From positions 3,102,501 to 3,166,500 of the forward strand of contig JAOTOL010001656.1 in assembly GCA_034440575.1 (NCBI GenBank): 64,000 nucleotides of DNA, written 5' to 3'. A model generated the notes under the pieces. The model was not told the origin of the DNA and searched no databases. It saw only the letters and a program-made list of their open reading frames with translations. Source of the stretch: Imbricaverruca yamaguchii. Taxonomy: Eukaryota > Arthropoda > Thecostraca > Neoverrucidae. Made by a program: the position numbers and the translations under genes. Every line of letters begins with the position of its first letter. Position 1 is the first letter of the stretch. This document shows, one piece after another, positions 1 to 9,279 of this stretch.

Positions 1-778
1 GAGTGTGTGCCGGTCGGAGCTACAGCCCACTACACCCACCTCGGAAGCGTGTGCCGGTCGGAGCTACAGCCCACTACACCCACCTCGGGAGTGTGTGCCG
101 GTCGGAGCTACAGACCACTACACCCACCTCGGGAGTGTGTGCCGGTCGGAACTACAGCCCACCTCGGGAGTGTGTGCCAGTCGGAGCTACAGCCCACTAC
201 ACCCACTTCGGGAGCGTGTGCCGGTCGGAGCTACAGCCCACTACACCCAACTCGGGAGTGTGTGCCAGTCGGAGCTACAGCCCACTACACCCACCTCGGG
301 AGTGTGTGCCGGTCGGAGCTACAGCCCACTACACCCAACTCGGGAGTGTGTGCCAGTCGGAGCTACAGCCCACTACACACACCTCCTCGGGAGTGTGTGC
401 CGGTCGGAGCTACAGCCCACTACACCCAACTCGGGAGTGTGTGCCAGTCGGAGCTACAGCCCACTACACACACCTCCTCGGGAGTGTGTGCCGGTCGGAG
501 CTACAGCCCACTACACCCACCTCGGGAGTGTGTGCCGGTCGGAGCCCACTACGCCCACCTCGGGAGTGTGTGCCAGTCGGAGCTACAGCCCACTACACCC
601 ACCTCGGGAGTGTGTGCCGGTCGGAGCTACAGACCACTACACCCACCTCGGGAGTGTGTGCCGGTCGGAGCTACAGACCACTGCACCCACCTCGGGAGTG
701 TGTGCCGGTCGAAGCTACAGCCCACTACACCCACCTCGGGAGTGTGTGCCGGTCGGAGCCACAGCCCACGACACCCAC
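1..778. repeat. 44-bp minisatellite in TRRAP intron 3
   Basis: About 18 head-to-tail copies of a 44-bp unit, with some shortened or 47-bp variants, fill this interval, and a 19th partial copy overlaps the exon at 779-967. Read on the minus strand each unit carries CACACACTCCCGAG followed by GTGGGTGTAGTGGG, which is the same junction as the 3' end and splice donor of that exon. The unit has no stop codon in any plus-strand frame. As 44 is not a multiple of three, all three plus frames stay open for about 800 bp, giving spurious long reading frames. The array continues off the left edge of the window. Confidence 0.95.
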
Positions 779-967
779 CTCGGGAGTGTGTGCCGGTCGA
801 AACTGCTTGTGCATCTCAATAATGATCCGCAGGCACACTAGCACGTTCTCCTCGTTGTCCACCTCCAGCAGCTTGAACATGACGTTTATGATGCTGCGGG
901 TGTACTGGCGCATTGAGTCCACGGCAGGCGCCCGGTGCAGCATGTCCAGCACCAGTTTACGCAGTTG
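779..967 (-). CDS. TRRAP: TRRAP coding exon 3 (HEAT/TPR scaffold, N-terminal part)
   Basis: Sixty-three codons in phase 0, beginning QLRKLVLDML and including DNEENVLVCLRIIIEMHKQFRP, which I recognise as the conserved N-terminal region of TRRAP/Tra1/Nipped-A. This is the very large pseudo-kinase scaffold of SAGA and NuA4 histone acetyltransferase complexes, which contacts transcription activators in the nucleus. The acceptor is TGGCAG before CAACTG. The donor is CCCGAG followed by GTGGGT at 778. Both ends keep the frame with the upstream exon. The last 20 or so bases are also one unit of the adjoining minisatellite, so the true donor could be any of several repeated copies. Remaining exons of this roughly 3,800-residue protein lie beyond base 1. 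Confidence 0.9.
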
Positions 968-1517
968 CTGCCAGCACGGATGCACCAATCAGAGAGCGGT
1001 CCCGCGGCCGACGCAGGGAGCGACAGTAGCACAAGCACATTGTGCTACTGCATTCCAAGCACTCAAACGATGAGGGATTAAGGAAATGGAATAGCCACTT
1101 GCTACTTTTAAAAAAAGTTTATCATTATACCCTTTGTGTTTGTGGTAGATTTTCACGTGGCATATCGAAAGACGTGAAACATGACAGCATTCCCCTACCA
1201 CTATAATTATAATTACCTGATATTCTTCAGGGCTTCTGGAATTTATTAACCAGTGAAGTGTTGAGCCAAACCAACATCACAATTCATCCAAATTACATCA
1301 GTGTACTGCAATTTATTTGGTTGGTTGGTTATTGGTTTTACGACACATCGACCGTTCAGTCATGTAGCGTCGCCAACCTCTCACGCCGATTGGTCGCGGG
1401 CGAAGAGTAGCGAGAGGTGAGACTCGAACTCACAACCTTTCGATTATGAGACGAACAACTTACCCCTAGGCTACTCGTCTCCGCACTTTACTTGGAGTTT
1501 TATTACAATTTACTCAC
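968..1517 (-). other. TRRAP intron 2
   Basis: A 550-bp intron bounded by GTGAGT at its 5' end and TGGCAG at its 3' end. The polypyrimidine tract before the acceptor is weak. It contains the tRNA-derived SINE at 1314-1482. Otherwise I see only AT-rich non-coding sequence. Confidence 0.8.
1314..1482 (-). repeat. tRNA-Met(CAU)-derived SINE, copy 1
   Basis: On the minus strand a tRNA-like head comes first, with A-box-like TAGCCTAGGGGTAAG, a CAT anticodon in the context CGTCTCATAATCGAAAGG, and B-box GAGTTCGAGTCTC. The anticodon arm and T arm resemble elongator tRNA-Met. A body of about 90 bp follows (TTGGCGACGCTACATGACT, GGTCGATGTGTCG), then AAAACCAATAACCAACCAACC. The same body is at 2137-2297. 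It is not a functional tRNA, because the acceptor stem and 3' end run into unrelated body sequence. Confidence 0.85.
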
Positions 1518-1628
1518 CTGCACATTGTACTCGGCGATGAAGCAGGGCGTCCCGTCCTGCAGCAGCTTCAGGCACGTCTTCACAAATAGGTCGAGGAATT
1601 GCGGAAACGCTGCGTGGTTTACAATGAA
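1518..1628 (-). CDS. TRRAP: TRRAP coding exon 2
   Basis: Thirty-seven codons in phase 0, running from FIVNHAAFPQFLDLF to CFIAEYNVQ. The acceptor is TGTGTTTCAG and the donor GTGAGT. Its translation fits exactly between the preceding exon (ending SDNFE) and the next (starting QLRKLV). That matches the order seen in TRRAP homologues, where a PQ-x-FL-x-LQ-x-G stretch precedes QQLRKLVLE. Length and phase agree on both sides, so this exon is firmly placed. Confidence 0.92.
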
Positions 1629-2441
1629 CTGAAACACACAGCGCCGGCAGCGTCACAACGTAATGCTCGTCTGACACAGGAACCATCTGTCGCAATCCGT
1701 TGGCGTCATGGCTTTAACACGCGCACAGGAAGGCCTCTCGGATGATGCGAACCGGAGGGGCAGCGGTTTCCACTGCATCTCGGAAACCAAGGAAACCAGG
1801 AACGCAAATTTTGGAGGGGAGATTATGGCTATTGCGAACTCTGTGGTATACATTGTACCACCCTAGGTCGACCTAGACCTTGAGGGCCACATAAGATAGA
1901 CAGACCGGCCGGCACGCCGTGTCGCCTTCGTGGCGACCCGTCGGAAGCCGGTCGGCCGACTTTGCACCGCCACAGTTCCTATGTTCACCACCGAATTAAA
2001 ATGCACATGATGCACTACCGATCTGCAGCAGTCACAATATTTTAGAATGTCCCGCCGATTCTTGAAATAACCTTTAAAAACAGGACGGGTGGGCGAATCC
2101 CCTCCGGTGCGCGTTGTAAAAGGCGTAGCTCTCAGTGGTGGTTATTGGTTTTGCGACACATCGACCGTTAAGTCATGTAGCGTCGCCAATCGCTCACGCC
2201 GATTGGCCGCGAGCGAAGAGTAGAGACAGGTGAGACTCGAACCCACAATCTTTAAATTGTGAGACGGACAACTTACGCCTCGACTACTCGTACCCCATAG
2301 CTCTCAGTCAAATCTGTCCCAACACACGAGCGTGAGCACCTCGCTGCGGCAGATTCCTCTCCGCCAATCGGTGGCAATGAGACGCTCGCCGGCAGCGGCT
2401 GGGGAACCCGCGCGGCCCAGCACAGGAGCAGCGCCACTCAC
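1629..2441 (-). other. TRRAP intron 1 (between coding exons 1 and 2)
   Basis: An 813-bp intron with GTGAGT donor and TTTCAG acceptor. The only structured element I see is the second tRNA-derived SINE (2137-2297) with its target duplication. Confidence 0.85.
2137..2297 (-). repeat. tRNA-Met-derived SINE, copy 2, with 11-bp target duplication
   Basis: Same head and body as the copy at 1314-1482. The A-box-like head includes GGCGTAAGTTG, the anticodon-arm region reads CGTCTCACAATTTAAAGATTG, and the B-box is GGTTCGAGTCTC. It is flanked by TAGCTCTCAGT on both sides (2126-2136 and 2298-2308), a perfect 11-bp duplication. The element is therefore a complete insertion of 161 bp. The anticodon position has drifted from CAT to CAC. 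Confidence 0.9.
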
Positions 2442-2621
2442 CTCGAAGTTGTCGCTGATCTCCTGCGCCGCCTTCAGTTTGTTCTCGTCCTTGGCGTTTG
2501 GGTCTGCCAGTAGTGCCACGTACGACCGATAGGTGGCCATCTGGCCAGAGCCGTCGGCAGAGAGCGCGGCCGCAGCTGCCGCCGCCGCAGCGGAGGTGCT
2601 CGCCTGAGGCACCGCCGCCAT
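2442..2621 (-). CDS. TRRAP: TRRAP first coding exon (start codon and N-terminus)
   Basis: Sixty codons from ATG at 2621 to SDNFE, then donor GTGAGT. The stretch LLADPNAKDENKLKAAQEISDNFE corresponds to the conserved N-terminal segment of TRRAP (in vertebrates ALTDVNTPDETKLKMMQEVSENFE, quoted from memory). A run of nine alanines at about residues 11-19 is specific to this gene. I chose 2621 because ATGGCGG has G at -3 and +4. An earlier in-frame ATG at 2690 follows an in-frame stop and would add 23 residues rich in Gly and Ala, and ATG at about 2540 is a third option. The 5' untranslated exon and promoter are not identified. Confidence 0.88.
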
Positions 2622-2690
2622 CACGGCGTGCGCTGCCCAGCCGCCAATGCAAGGCGCACCGGTGCCTGCGCCAGCGGAGGTCAACACCAT

Positions 2691-3871
2691 TACTTGGTCA
2701 CATTTAGCAATGAGCCTTCATCAGGCTTAAAAAGCCAGGTAAAATACACAGGACTCCAAAACTGATTGTAAAAACAACTGAACAATAAGATAAATGAAAC
2801 AAAATTGAACATATTTTCAAGCATCAATCATATTCAATCCAGCTTGCAGTTGTGTTATCTTGGCAGCAACACAAAAGGTCTCTTTACCAGTTCATTGTCA
2901 AAACAGTGAACATATTTGCGACTCATCCCCAACCTCCTCCCACCCCACTGGCTCGCGCAAGGGGAGGCAGCGCCCAGCGCCTCGTGCATTCTACTACCCC
3001 TGATGTGCACAGCTGGCAGTGGATAATTGCGATCCTTCTTGACATCCACTGATACGCCCCATACCATGGTACACAGCAGGTGACTTCACATGCTTCTGTT
3101 CATGTGGAATGCTTTCTTCCCTTCAAATTACTACTATATACAACACATGTGAATACTGACTGCATATTCGAATCAAACATGAAAAGCAGTCGGTAGTTTG
3201 GCGTTGGGACTATGTCTTTGATTCAAATTCAGCCCACCTTGGTGACTACCCACGGTGGATACAAAATTTATGGCACCACCCATCCCAGCGACAGGCGGTC
3301 TGCTAATGTCGGCGGCCGCCGCCACCGCTGATCCCGGGATTCGCCATGAAATCCCTCCACTGAACGCCACGGACTGATGGCACTGAACGCCACGGACTGC
3401 TGGCCGCCCACCGAGCTGACTGAACACTGTCACCACTACTGCTCAGCAGGGTGTGCCTTTGTGGTAAACCCTGTCCATATCTGCCCATATCGGTTAGTCT
3501 AGGGCTGTTGGATACAGTAGACAGTATTACATTCCCATATAATATCACCAATACGTATCCATCAGACTCAAAAACCTAAAACATCGACCCTGCATATCAG
3601 ACCCTTGAGCTTGGACAATTTGTTCCCAAATCCTAGTTATCTTCTGTATTTTCACTGGAAGGTTTGGACATGCTCAAAGAAGCGAAACGTATAATATTCG
3701 CGAACTGAGCATGGTCTAATGACTAATATGTTATTTTTGCCAAATATTTATGTCATTTCGAGGGGGTGCTCGAAAAAAAACCATAATGTTGTTTGACTTT
3801 CAAAAAGCACAACTCCTGGCTTTGTGCCATTAATATATACCACAAAGGTCCCACAAAGCGAGGATACGCCA
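2691..3871. other. Gene-poor region upstream of TRRAP
   Basis: No supported gene. This would contain the TRRAP promoter or a 5' untranslated exon, but I cannot place either. Short open frames here lack recognisable domains and codon pattern. Confidence 0.5.
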
Positions 3872-3961
3872 TGACTGTTGGGATGGAATGGGATGCTACA
3901 TTGACTGTTGGGATGGAATGAGATGCTGCATTGACTGTTGGGATGGAATGAGATGCTACAT
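3872..3961. repeat. 30-bp tandem repeat, three copies
   Basis: Three consecutive near-identical 30-bp units beginning TGACTGTTGGGATGGAATG, at 3872, 3902 and 3932, with single-base differences. It carries no coding signal. Confidence 0.9.
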
Positions 3962-5000
3962 TACTGTTGGCCAGGTCCACCTGTGCTGCATAGGATGCTC
4001 TTACAAGACCAGGAATCCTCCACAATTACTGGTATGGTATTTCGTGTGGGGATACCCAAACAAGTGCTTGGTGCTTCTAAATCTCACGGAGTGCCCCTAC
4101 AGAAGCCAAAGTACTCGCTCTGCAGATGTCAGGAATGTCCTACAATATCTGTAGCACCACTTTGCAGGCTCTTGCATCGAGGCTGGTGCCACTCTGCAGA
4201 TTGAGGGCGCCCCTAACGGCTCGGAGCCACTCTGCACAATGCATGGTTGCCTCTACAATAACTGGGATGCTCCTTTGCAGACTGCAGAGATGTTCCTGCA
4301 ACATTTGGGATGTTGATGCAGTGGCTGCAATCCCATATCTCCATTTTAGCAGCATGGGCAACAGAACATATGGGGCACTCGAGTACTGCACCCTCCCTAG
4401 CGCGAGCGTAGGGGCATCGCATCCTGTTCATTTGATTAAAACTGCTTACTCTTCTTAGATACAAGGTTTCTTTTTCAATGCAAAAATTCAAAGCTAAGTG
4501 TGACATCATGGCAATGAACTTTTGTAGGTTTGGCTGAACACTTGTTTGTAACTTTTCTGGTCATTTCTCCAGAAGTTTTAATGCTTCAAAGATAATTATT
4601 GTTTGGGTACATAGCATGCTTTCCTTGGCATCACCATGGTATAGCCACTGGGCATCTGGGGGACATGCCCCCCCCCACAAATTTCTGCAGTGGCGATTTT
4701 CCAATAATTTTTTCCTGTCCCCCAAGCCTTAGCTACCTGAGCATGATTCCCGCAAAATTCCACTCAATTATTTATCAAGTGAAAATGCAAGAGAATCGCC
4801 AGGAACACTTAGTTATATATTACTCGGATATCTGTTATCACAAAATATCCGAGTAGTACAACAACAAATTCTAGAAATTTCTGCTTTCGAGCCATTCTTG
4901 AATAGCATAAACATCTACCATGGTGTTTTCACTCAGGTCGAAAATTGTGCTTTGGGAGGCAACAAATTGTCATTATTGCAAGTGTATGTGCATGTGCATG
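3962..5000. other. No gene recognised
   Basis: Non-coding sequence with loose repetition of CTGCAGA and ACAATAACTGG-like words between about 4100 and 4310, possibly an old degenerate tandem repeat. Nothing here supports a gene. Confidence 0.4.
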
Positions 5001-5001
5001 T

Positions 5002-5078
<77 letters not shown>
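5001..5078. repeat. (TA)n microsatellite
   Basis: About 78 bp of almost perfect alternating TA. Apparent reading frames of Ile-Tyr repeats on both strands are artefacts of this tract. Confidence 0.98.
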
Positions 5079-5079
<1 letters not shown>

Positions 5080-5339
5080 AACAAACCTGGTTGTGCATTC
5101 TTTAGCATCTTCAAGGGGAGTCCTGGGCAGCCACAAAGTATTTGTCAGCGAGTTCGCCAGAGGCATATTTGTTTTGGCATTGACATTCAGCAACAGGTTT
5201 GATTGTTTGAATCAATTTCTGCAAATGCTTCTGCTTGTACTCAACACACTGGAAGCAGCTACATTTGTCTCACATGACCACTGTGACGGTCAAGGTCTAA
5301 TGGAAGCCAGTTTCTTTGGTTGCCTCCCCTTTTTTCGTT

Positions 5340-6510
5340 TTCACCCAAGCTTGCACAAATTTGGTATCAAGTGATAGACTGTGGTGAATCATTGTGCAAC
5401 ATTTCAAACTGGTACATGTCAAGGCCAAACTTGAAGGTCAAAAGTTAGCTTCATTTATTATATGGCGATATTTTTTTTTACATTCAATTTTTATAAATTT
5501 AATCAGAGTTGTTGCTGGGGTGGCTTGATGAGCCAGGGTTCTATTGCTAAGCAGAGCTTGTTGCGTGAACCCTGGCCCCACCACCCGATCCATGAACTCC
5601 AGTTCAACGGCAGAATTTAGACAGAGTTTAACGTGCCGCGAATGCACCGACACGGCGGCCGGGTGGCTCGTCCCCGGCCTTATCGGGCCACCTGCCAACT
5701 GACACTCCCGACCAGGGGCTAAATGCGAGCGCGCGAAGCGACTCGAACCCTGTGTTGCCAGTACAGGGGAGACTGGTGCAGGCCAGCACTCTAACCAACT
5801 GAGCTATCAACTGAATGTGAGGTTTAGACATAAAGATATAAAAGATTAGCACCACTATGAGCCACAAGGGCCCTTCTTGGTTGCACTCTGTACACTCAAC
5901 CATCAGGTTTGGTTGCTATCACTTCAATTTTCATCAAATGGACATCATTTGACTTGGCTTTGTGTATCAGAAAGCTAAGCAATCAAATTCTTTATCAATG
6001 GTAAAGGCCAAGCTGACCCTTCTGTTGCCTCACATTTTTTTCATTTTGCTCAAACCTATCCAAATTTGGTATCAAGCGATAGCCAGTGGTGAGCATCCAA
6101 GTGACATTTCAAACTGGAACATGTTAACGTTCAAGATATGATTGAATTTTTTGATGACCTCAGATTTCGTCCCTATGGCTTTAACTTGGAGAAAATAGAT
6201 ATCATTCAACACAGCTTGTTGTGCTGTATCAGAAAGTTGATAATTGGGAATACCCTCGACCAGTCAAAATTCAAGTTCATTTCTTCAGAATCCTCACTTT
6301 TGAAGGAATGAAAGCCTACCCAGATCCATTATCAAGCGATAGCCCACGGTGAACCCTCAAGTAACATTTTGAAACTAGGATATGTCAAGGTTGAACCTCG
6401 AGGTCAAAGGCTAGGTTGAAATTTCGAAGTTCTCGCGATTCATTGCTATGGTTCAAATTTGCATCAAGTGGGTGTCATTCGACGTGTCAAACAACACTAG
6501 CAAACTGTTC
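5340..6510. repeat. Diverged roughly 270-bp tandem satellite, interrupted
   Basis: At least three diverged copies share a core TTATCAAGCGATAGCC-like word followed about 50 bp later by CATTTCAAACTGG..CATGTCAAGG, then a GAGGTCAAAGG-like word. They lie near 5360, 6070 and 6335. The first two are separated by about 710 bp because a SINE/LINE composite (5464-5885) sits inside the array. The remaining spacing is about 265-280 bp. The GGTCAAA words recall the arms of the Foldback-like element at 27-34 kb, but similarity is weak. Confidence 0.6.
5464..5885 (-). repeat. tRNA-derived SINE joined to a short CR1-LINE fragment
   Basis: On the minus strand a tRNA-like head starts near 5812 with A-box TAGCTCAGTTGG and B-box GGTTCGAGTC. 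A GC-rich body and then an A/T-rich tail toward 5464 follow. It is a different tRNA family from the Met-derived SINEs. Next to the head, 5826-5878 read on the plus strand matches, with few changes, the CR1-like LINE sequence around the ORF2 start at 20310-20365 (ATGAGCCACAAGGGCCCTTC preceded by CATAAAGA repeats). The variable region and acceptor stem do not fold as a normal tRNA. Confidence 0.65.
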
Positions 6511-7104
6511 AATGATTGTTAGTTATTTGGGCTTTACATGTAGTACAATAATTTTACAATAATGAAGTCTGATATGAATATATTGATTGAATACCATTTT
6601 GTGTGCAGCCATTATGATAGTAACTCACATCCTATATGACTAGGAGCTTGGACTGAACCATCATCCCTGGTTTTTTTAATTTACACCATCACATTGCTGT
6701 TCCAGACATGTTAAATATATAACTTTCTTGTTTCTCAACTTGTCCATTTTCCTCTTAATGGTTTAACTGAAGTTGTCGAATTTGGAAGAGAAGCCACATA
6801 TAAATGCGTACGATTTTACAGCCCGCCACAGTTCATAAGGGTGTGAAAGCAATGTTGTAATCCACCACTGTAATCAGAGGTGGATCCAGGAATTGTCTTG
6901 GGGGCACTTGTCTGGGGGGGGACACCATTGCTTTGGAGTGGTCCCTCTGCTAAAGCACCCAGATGGGAACATCTGGCTAAACATTTGAGCAGCTACACTG
7001 GAACTTTTTAAGAGGGGTGCCTTTTCCCAGTTAGATGGATCCCACCCTCCATGTGAAGGGCACATACCCTCAGTGTCACACTCTTTACATGAACTGGTTA
7101 TCAT
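6511..7104. other. No gene recognised
   Basis: AT-rich non-coding sequence. A minus-strand frame at 6874-7104 has no recognisable domain and I do not call it. Confidence 0.4.
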
Positions 7105-8020
7105 TACATCAAAATGTGTCCCTGTAAAAAGGAATGCATGAGAAAGGTTATTGCATGTCCATATTTACTACAACAAAACCAATGTCCAATATTTCCTTTT
7201 TCAGCTACACAAGGGCAATGTTTAACATACAGCATTGCTCTGTGGTGATTGTGGAATTGGGCCCAGCACTTATAACATAAAGCTAGATGCTCATAGCCTT
7301 TGCACTTGCTGATTTTGGTGGAACTTTCTGTCCCAAAAATATACTTTTTACCAATGGTAAATCTGAAACCTAGGCATTCAAAATGAATTGGCTGAAATCC
7401 TATGATTTTTGGGTGAGATGGGTTACCCCTCTATCCTGTCCAAACTTACTGCATCCCTGGCTTGTTACCTCCCCCACCCATAATTAGAAGCTATGGCTAA
7501 ACCCATGCCCAGTACCACCCCCTTTATCAACCACTGGTTTTCAATACATCAAAATGTGTGCCTGCAAAACAGAAAAGCATGGTAAAGGTTAGTTAGCTAT
7601 TTGGACTCGAGGGTTCTTTAACCAGTTGATCATTCATGCCTGGCATGGAAAGGTTAGTGTAGGTTCATATTCACTAGAACAAAACCATCTTCAATAGTTT
7701 CTGTTTTCCTGTTACAAGAGGGCAATGCTTGACACAGTTACAGCATTACTCCATGGTGATTGTGAAATTAGGCCTGGTACATACAACATAAATAGAGGTG
7801 TTCATAGGCAGGCAGATAAGGAGTAAACTTGCTAATTTTGGTCACATTTTTGTCACCAAAATATAATTTTTAGTAAGGATAAATCTGAGACACTGAAAAT
7901 GAAGTGATTAAAATCTGATTTTTTGGGGGGGAGGGTGGACATACCTCTTTAACCTGCCCAAACTTACCATGTTCCTGGTTTATCCCCCAATTTGAAAACA
8001 ATAGCTAAACCCATGGGCAC
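7105..8020. repeat. Diverged tandem duplication (about 440-bp unit)
   Basis: The block 7105-7515 recurs with many substitutions and small insertions at about 7548-8020. Shared landmarks in the same order are AAAATGTGT.CCTG, ACAACAAAACCA, GGGCAATG.TT, ACAGCATT.CTC..TGGTGATTGTG, GTAAATCTGA, CTGTCCAAACTTA and AGCTAAACCCATG. No coding signal. Confidence 0.75.
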
Positions 8021-8714
8021 CACAGATCAAATTCACTTAGTTATCTTGTTTGCAGCATCTGCAGCTAAAGATCCAGTCATTTCACTCCAATAACTTTGTC
8101 AGTGGTGGCTGGAAAAAGTTATCCAACGAATGGTTGATGCAACTTCAATTTATCCTGCATACCAACTGATGTTGGTATGCTAACTGGGAGCAACCATTTT
8201 CCTTACCTTCTAGGAGCTTAAGAATTTGGGGTTAAATTCACACTTCCTGAAGAAATTCTTCATGTTCAGCATATTTTTCCATCATCATTTCCCTGGTTAA
8301 AATTGTTTAAAGCATACCCTGGGATCCAGAGGTCAATGACACTAGGATATGTCCTACTGGGGGGCATGGTCAGAAATTTCATTTGATAGGTTTGACTAAA
8401 GAAAAGATGTTAATGAAAAGGGTTCCCTGTAAAATTAAAATCTATGGTTTGAAATCTTGAAAATAGCAAAATTTCTTGTTTGCTTTTGTATATTTTTGTT
8501 TGCTGAGGGGAGTGGGCCCTTGGGTGAGGCTCTGCACTTTCTAGGGTGACATTCCCACAGGAATGGTCAATTGCAGCCTCTTCTGTTCCTCTCTTTTCAG
8601 CCAGTCACCTCACTGGCAAATTGTAGCTCCTTTGAGGCTTGAGCTCACTCAATTTATTTTCATCAATTGGTGGTGCTCACCCAAAGGAGATGGTGCCTGG
8701 TTCACCAGTCTTGC

Positions 8715-9235
8715 AAATCATTGGCAAATAAAAATAATCACTTGCAGAAAAAAATGAATGGCTGCAGTCTTAATCATGTTCAAAAGCATAGCTTTTTAAT
8801 CCTAAAATCATGATGCCTTGGCTGCAAATTTAACCTCCAAAAATCCAAACCTACATTGATTTGCAAATCTACAAGTTAAATAAGATCTTTCAGATCAAAA
8901 TCTGCATTGAGTATCATTTAAAAGGTTGTGCCTATCTAGATTGGTTCAACATTTTGTTGAACCAAAATGTTTCATTTCATTTTCAACCAAAAAATCATTG
9001 GCAAATAAAAATAATCACTTGCAGAAAAAAATGAATGGCTGCAGTCTTAATCATGTTCAAAAGCATAGCTTTTTAATCCTAAAATCATGATGCCTTGGCT
9101 GCAAATTTAACCTCCAAAAATCCAAACCTACATTGATTTGCAAATCTACAAGTTAAATAAGATCTTTCAGATCAAAATCTGCATTGAGTATCATTTAAAA
9201 GGTTGTGCCTATCTAGATTGGTTCAACATTTTGTT
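8715..9235. repeat. 277-bp-period exact tandem duplication
   Basis: The 244-bp block 8715-8958 is repeated, as far as I can read without a single difference, at 8992-9235, with a 33-bp spacer. Exact identity implies a very recent duplication or an assembly artefact. A short frame reading into it at 8563-8757 has no support as a gene. Confidence 0.9.
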
Positions 9236-9279
9236 TAACCAGTTTTTCTAGTACCTTACAAAATATCTAGGTCAATCAA

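Noticed and set aside
1..778. CRISPR-like direct repeats
   Set aside because: No unique spacers, continuous tandem units in a eukaryotic intron.
3..1073. Three overlapping plus-strand frames of 270-356 residues
   Set aside because: They are created by the 44-bp minisatellite, which has no stop in any frame. The repeat and the TRRAP exon on the other strand explain the region.
1400..1482. Functional tRNA-Met gene
   Set aside because: Anticodon and T arm are tRNA-like but the head continues into a shared SINE body with no acceptor-stem closure, and a second copy has the same body with a target duplication.
3303..3551. Upstream TRRAP coding exon
   Set aside because: Short open frame with no similarity to the TRRAP N-terminus, and no splice pair in phase with 2442-2621.
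4898..5202. Ile-Tyr repeat proteins on both strands
   Set aside because: Product of the (TA)n microsatellite.
5715..5812. Functional tRNA gene
   Set aside because: A and B boxes are present, but the variable region and acceptor stem do not pair as a normal tRNA, and it is attached to a SINE body.
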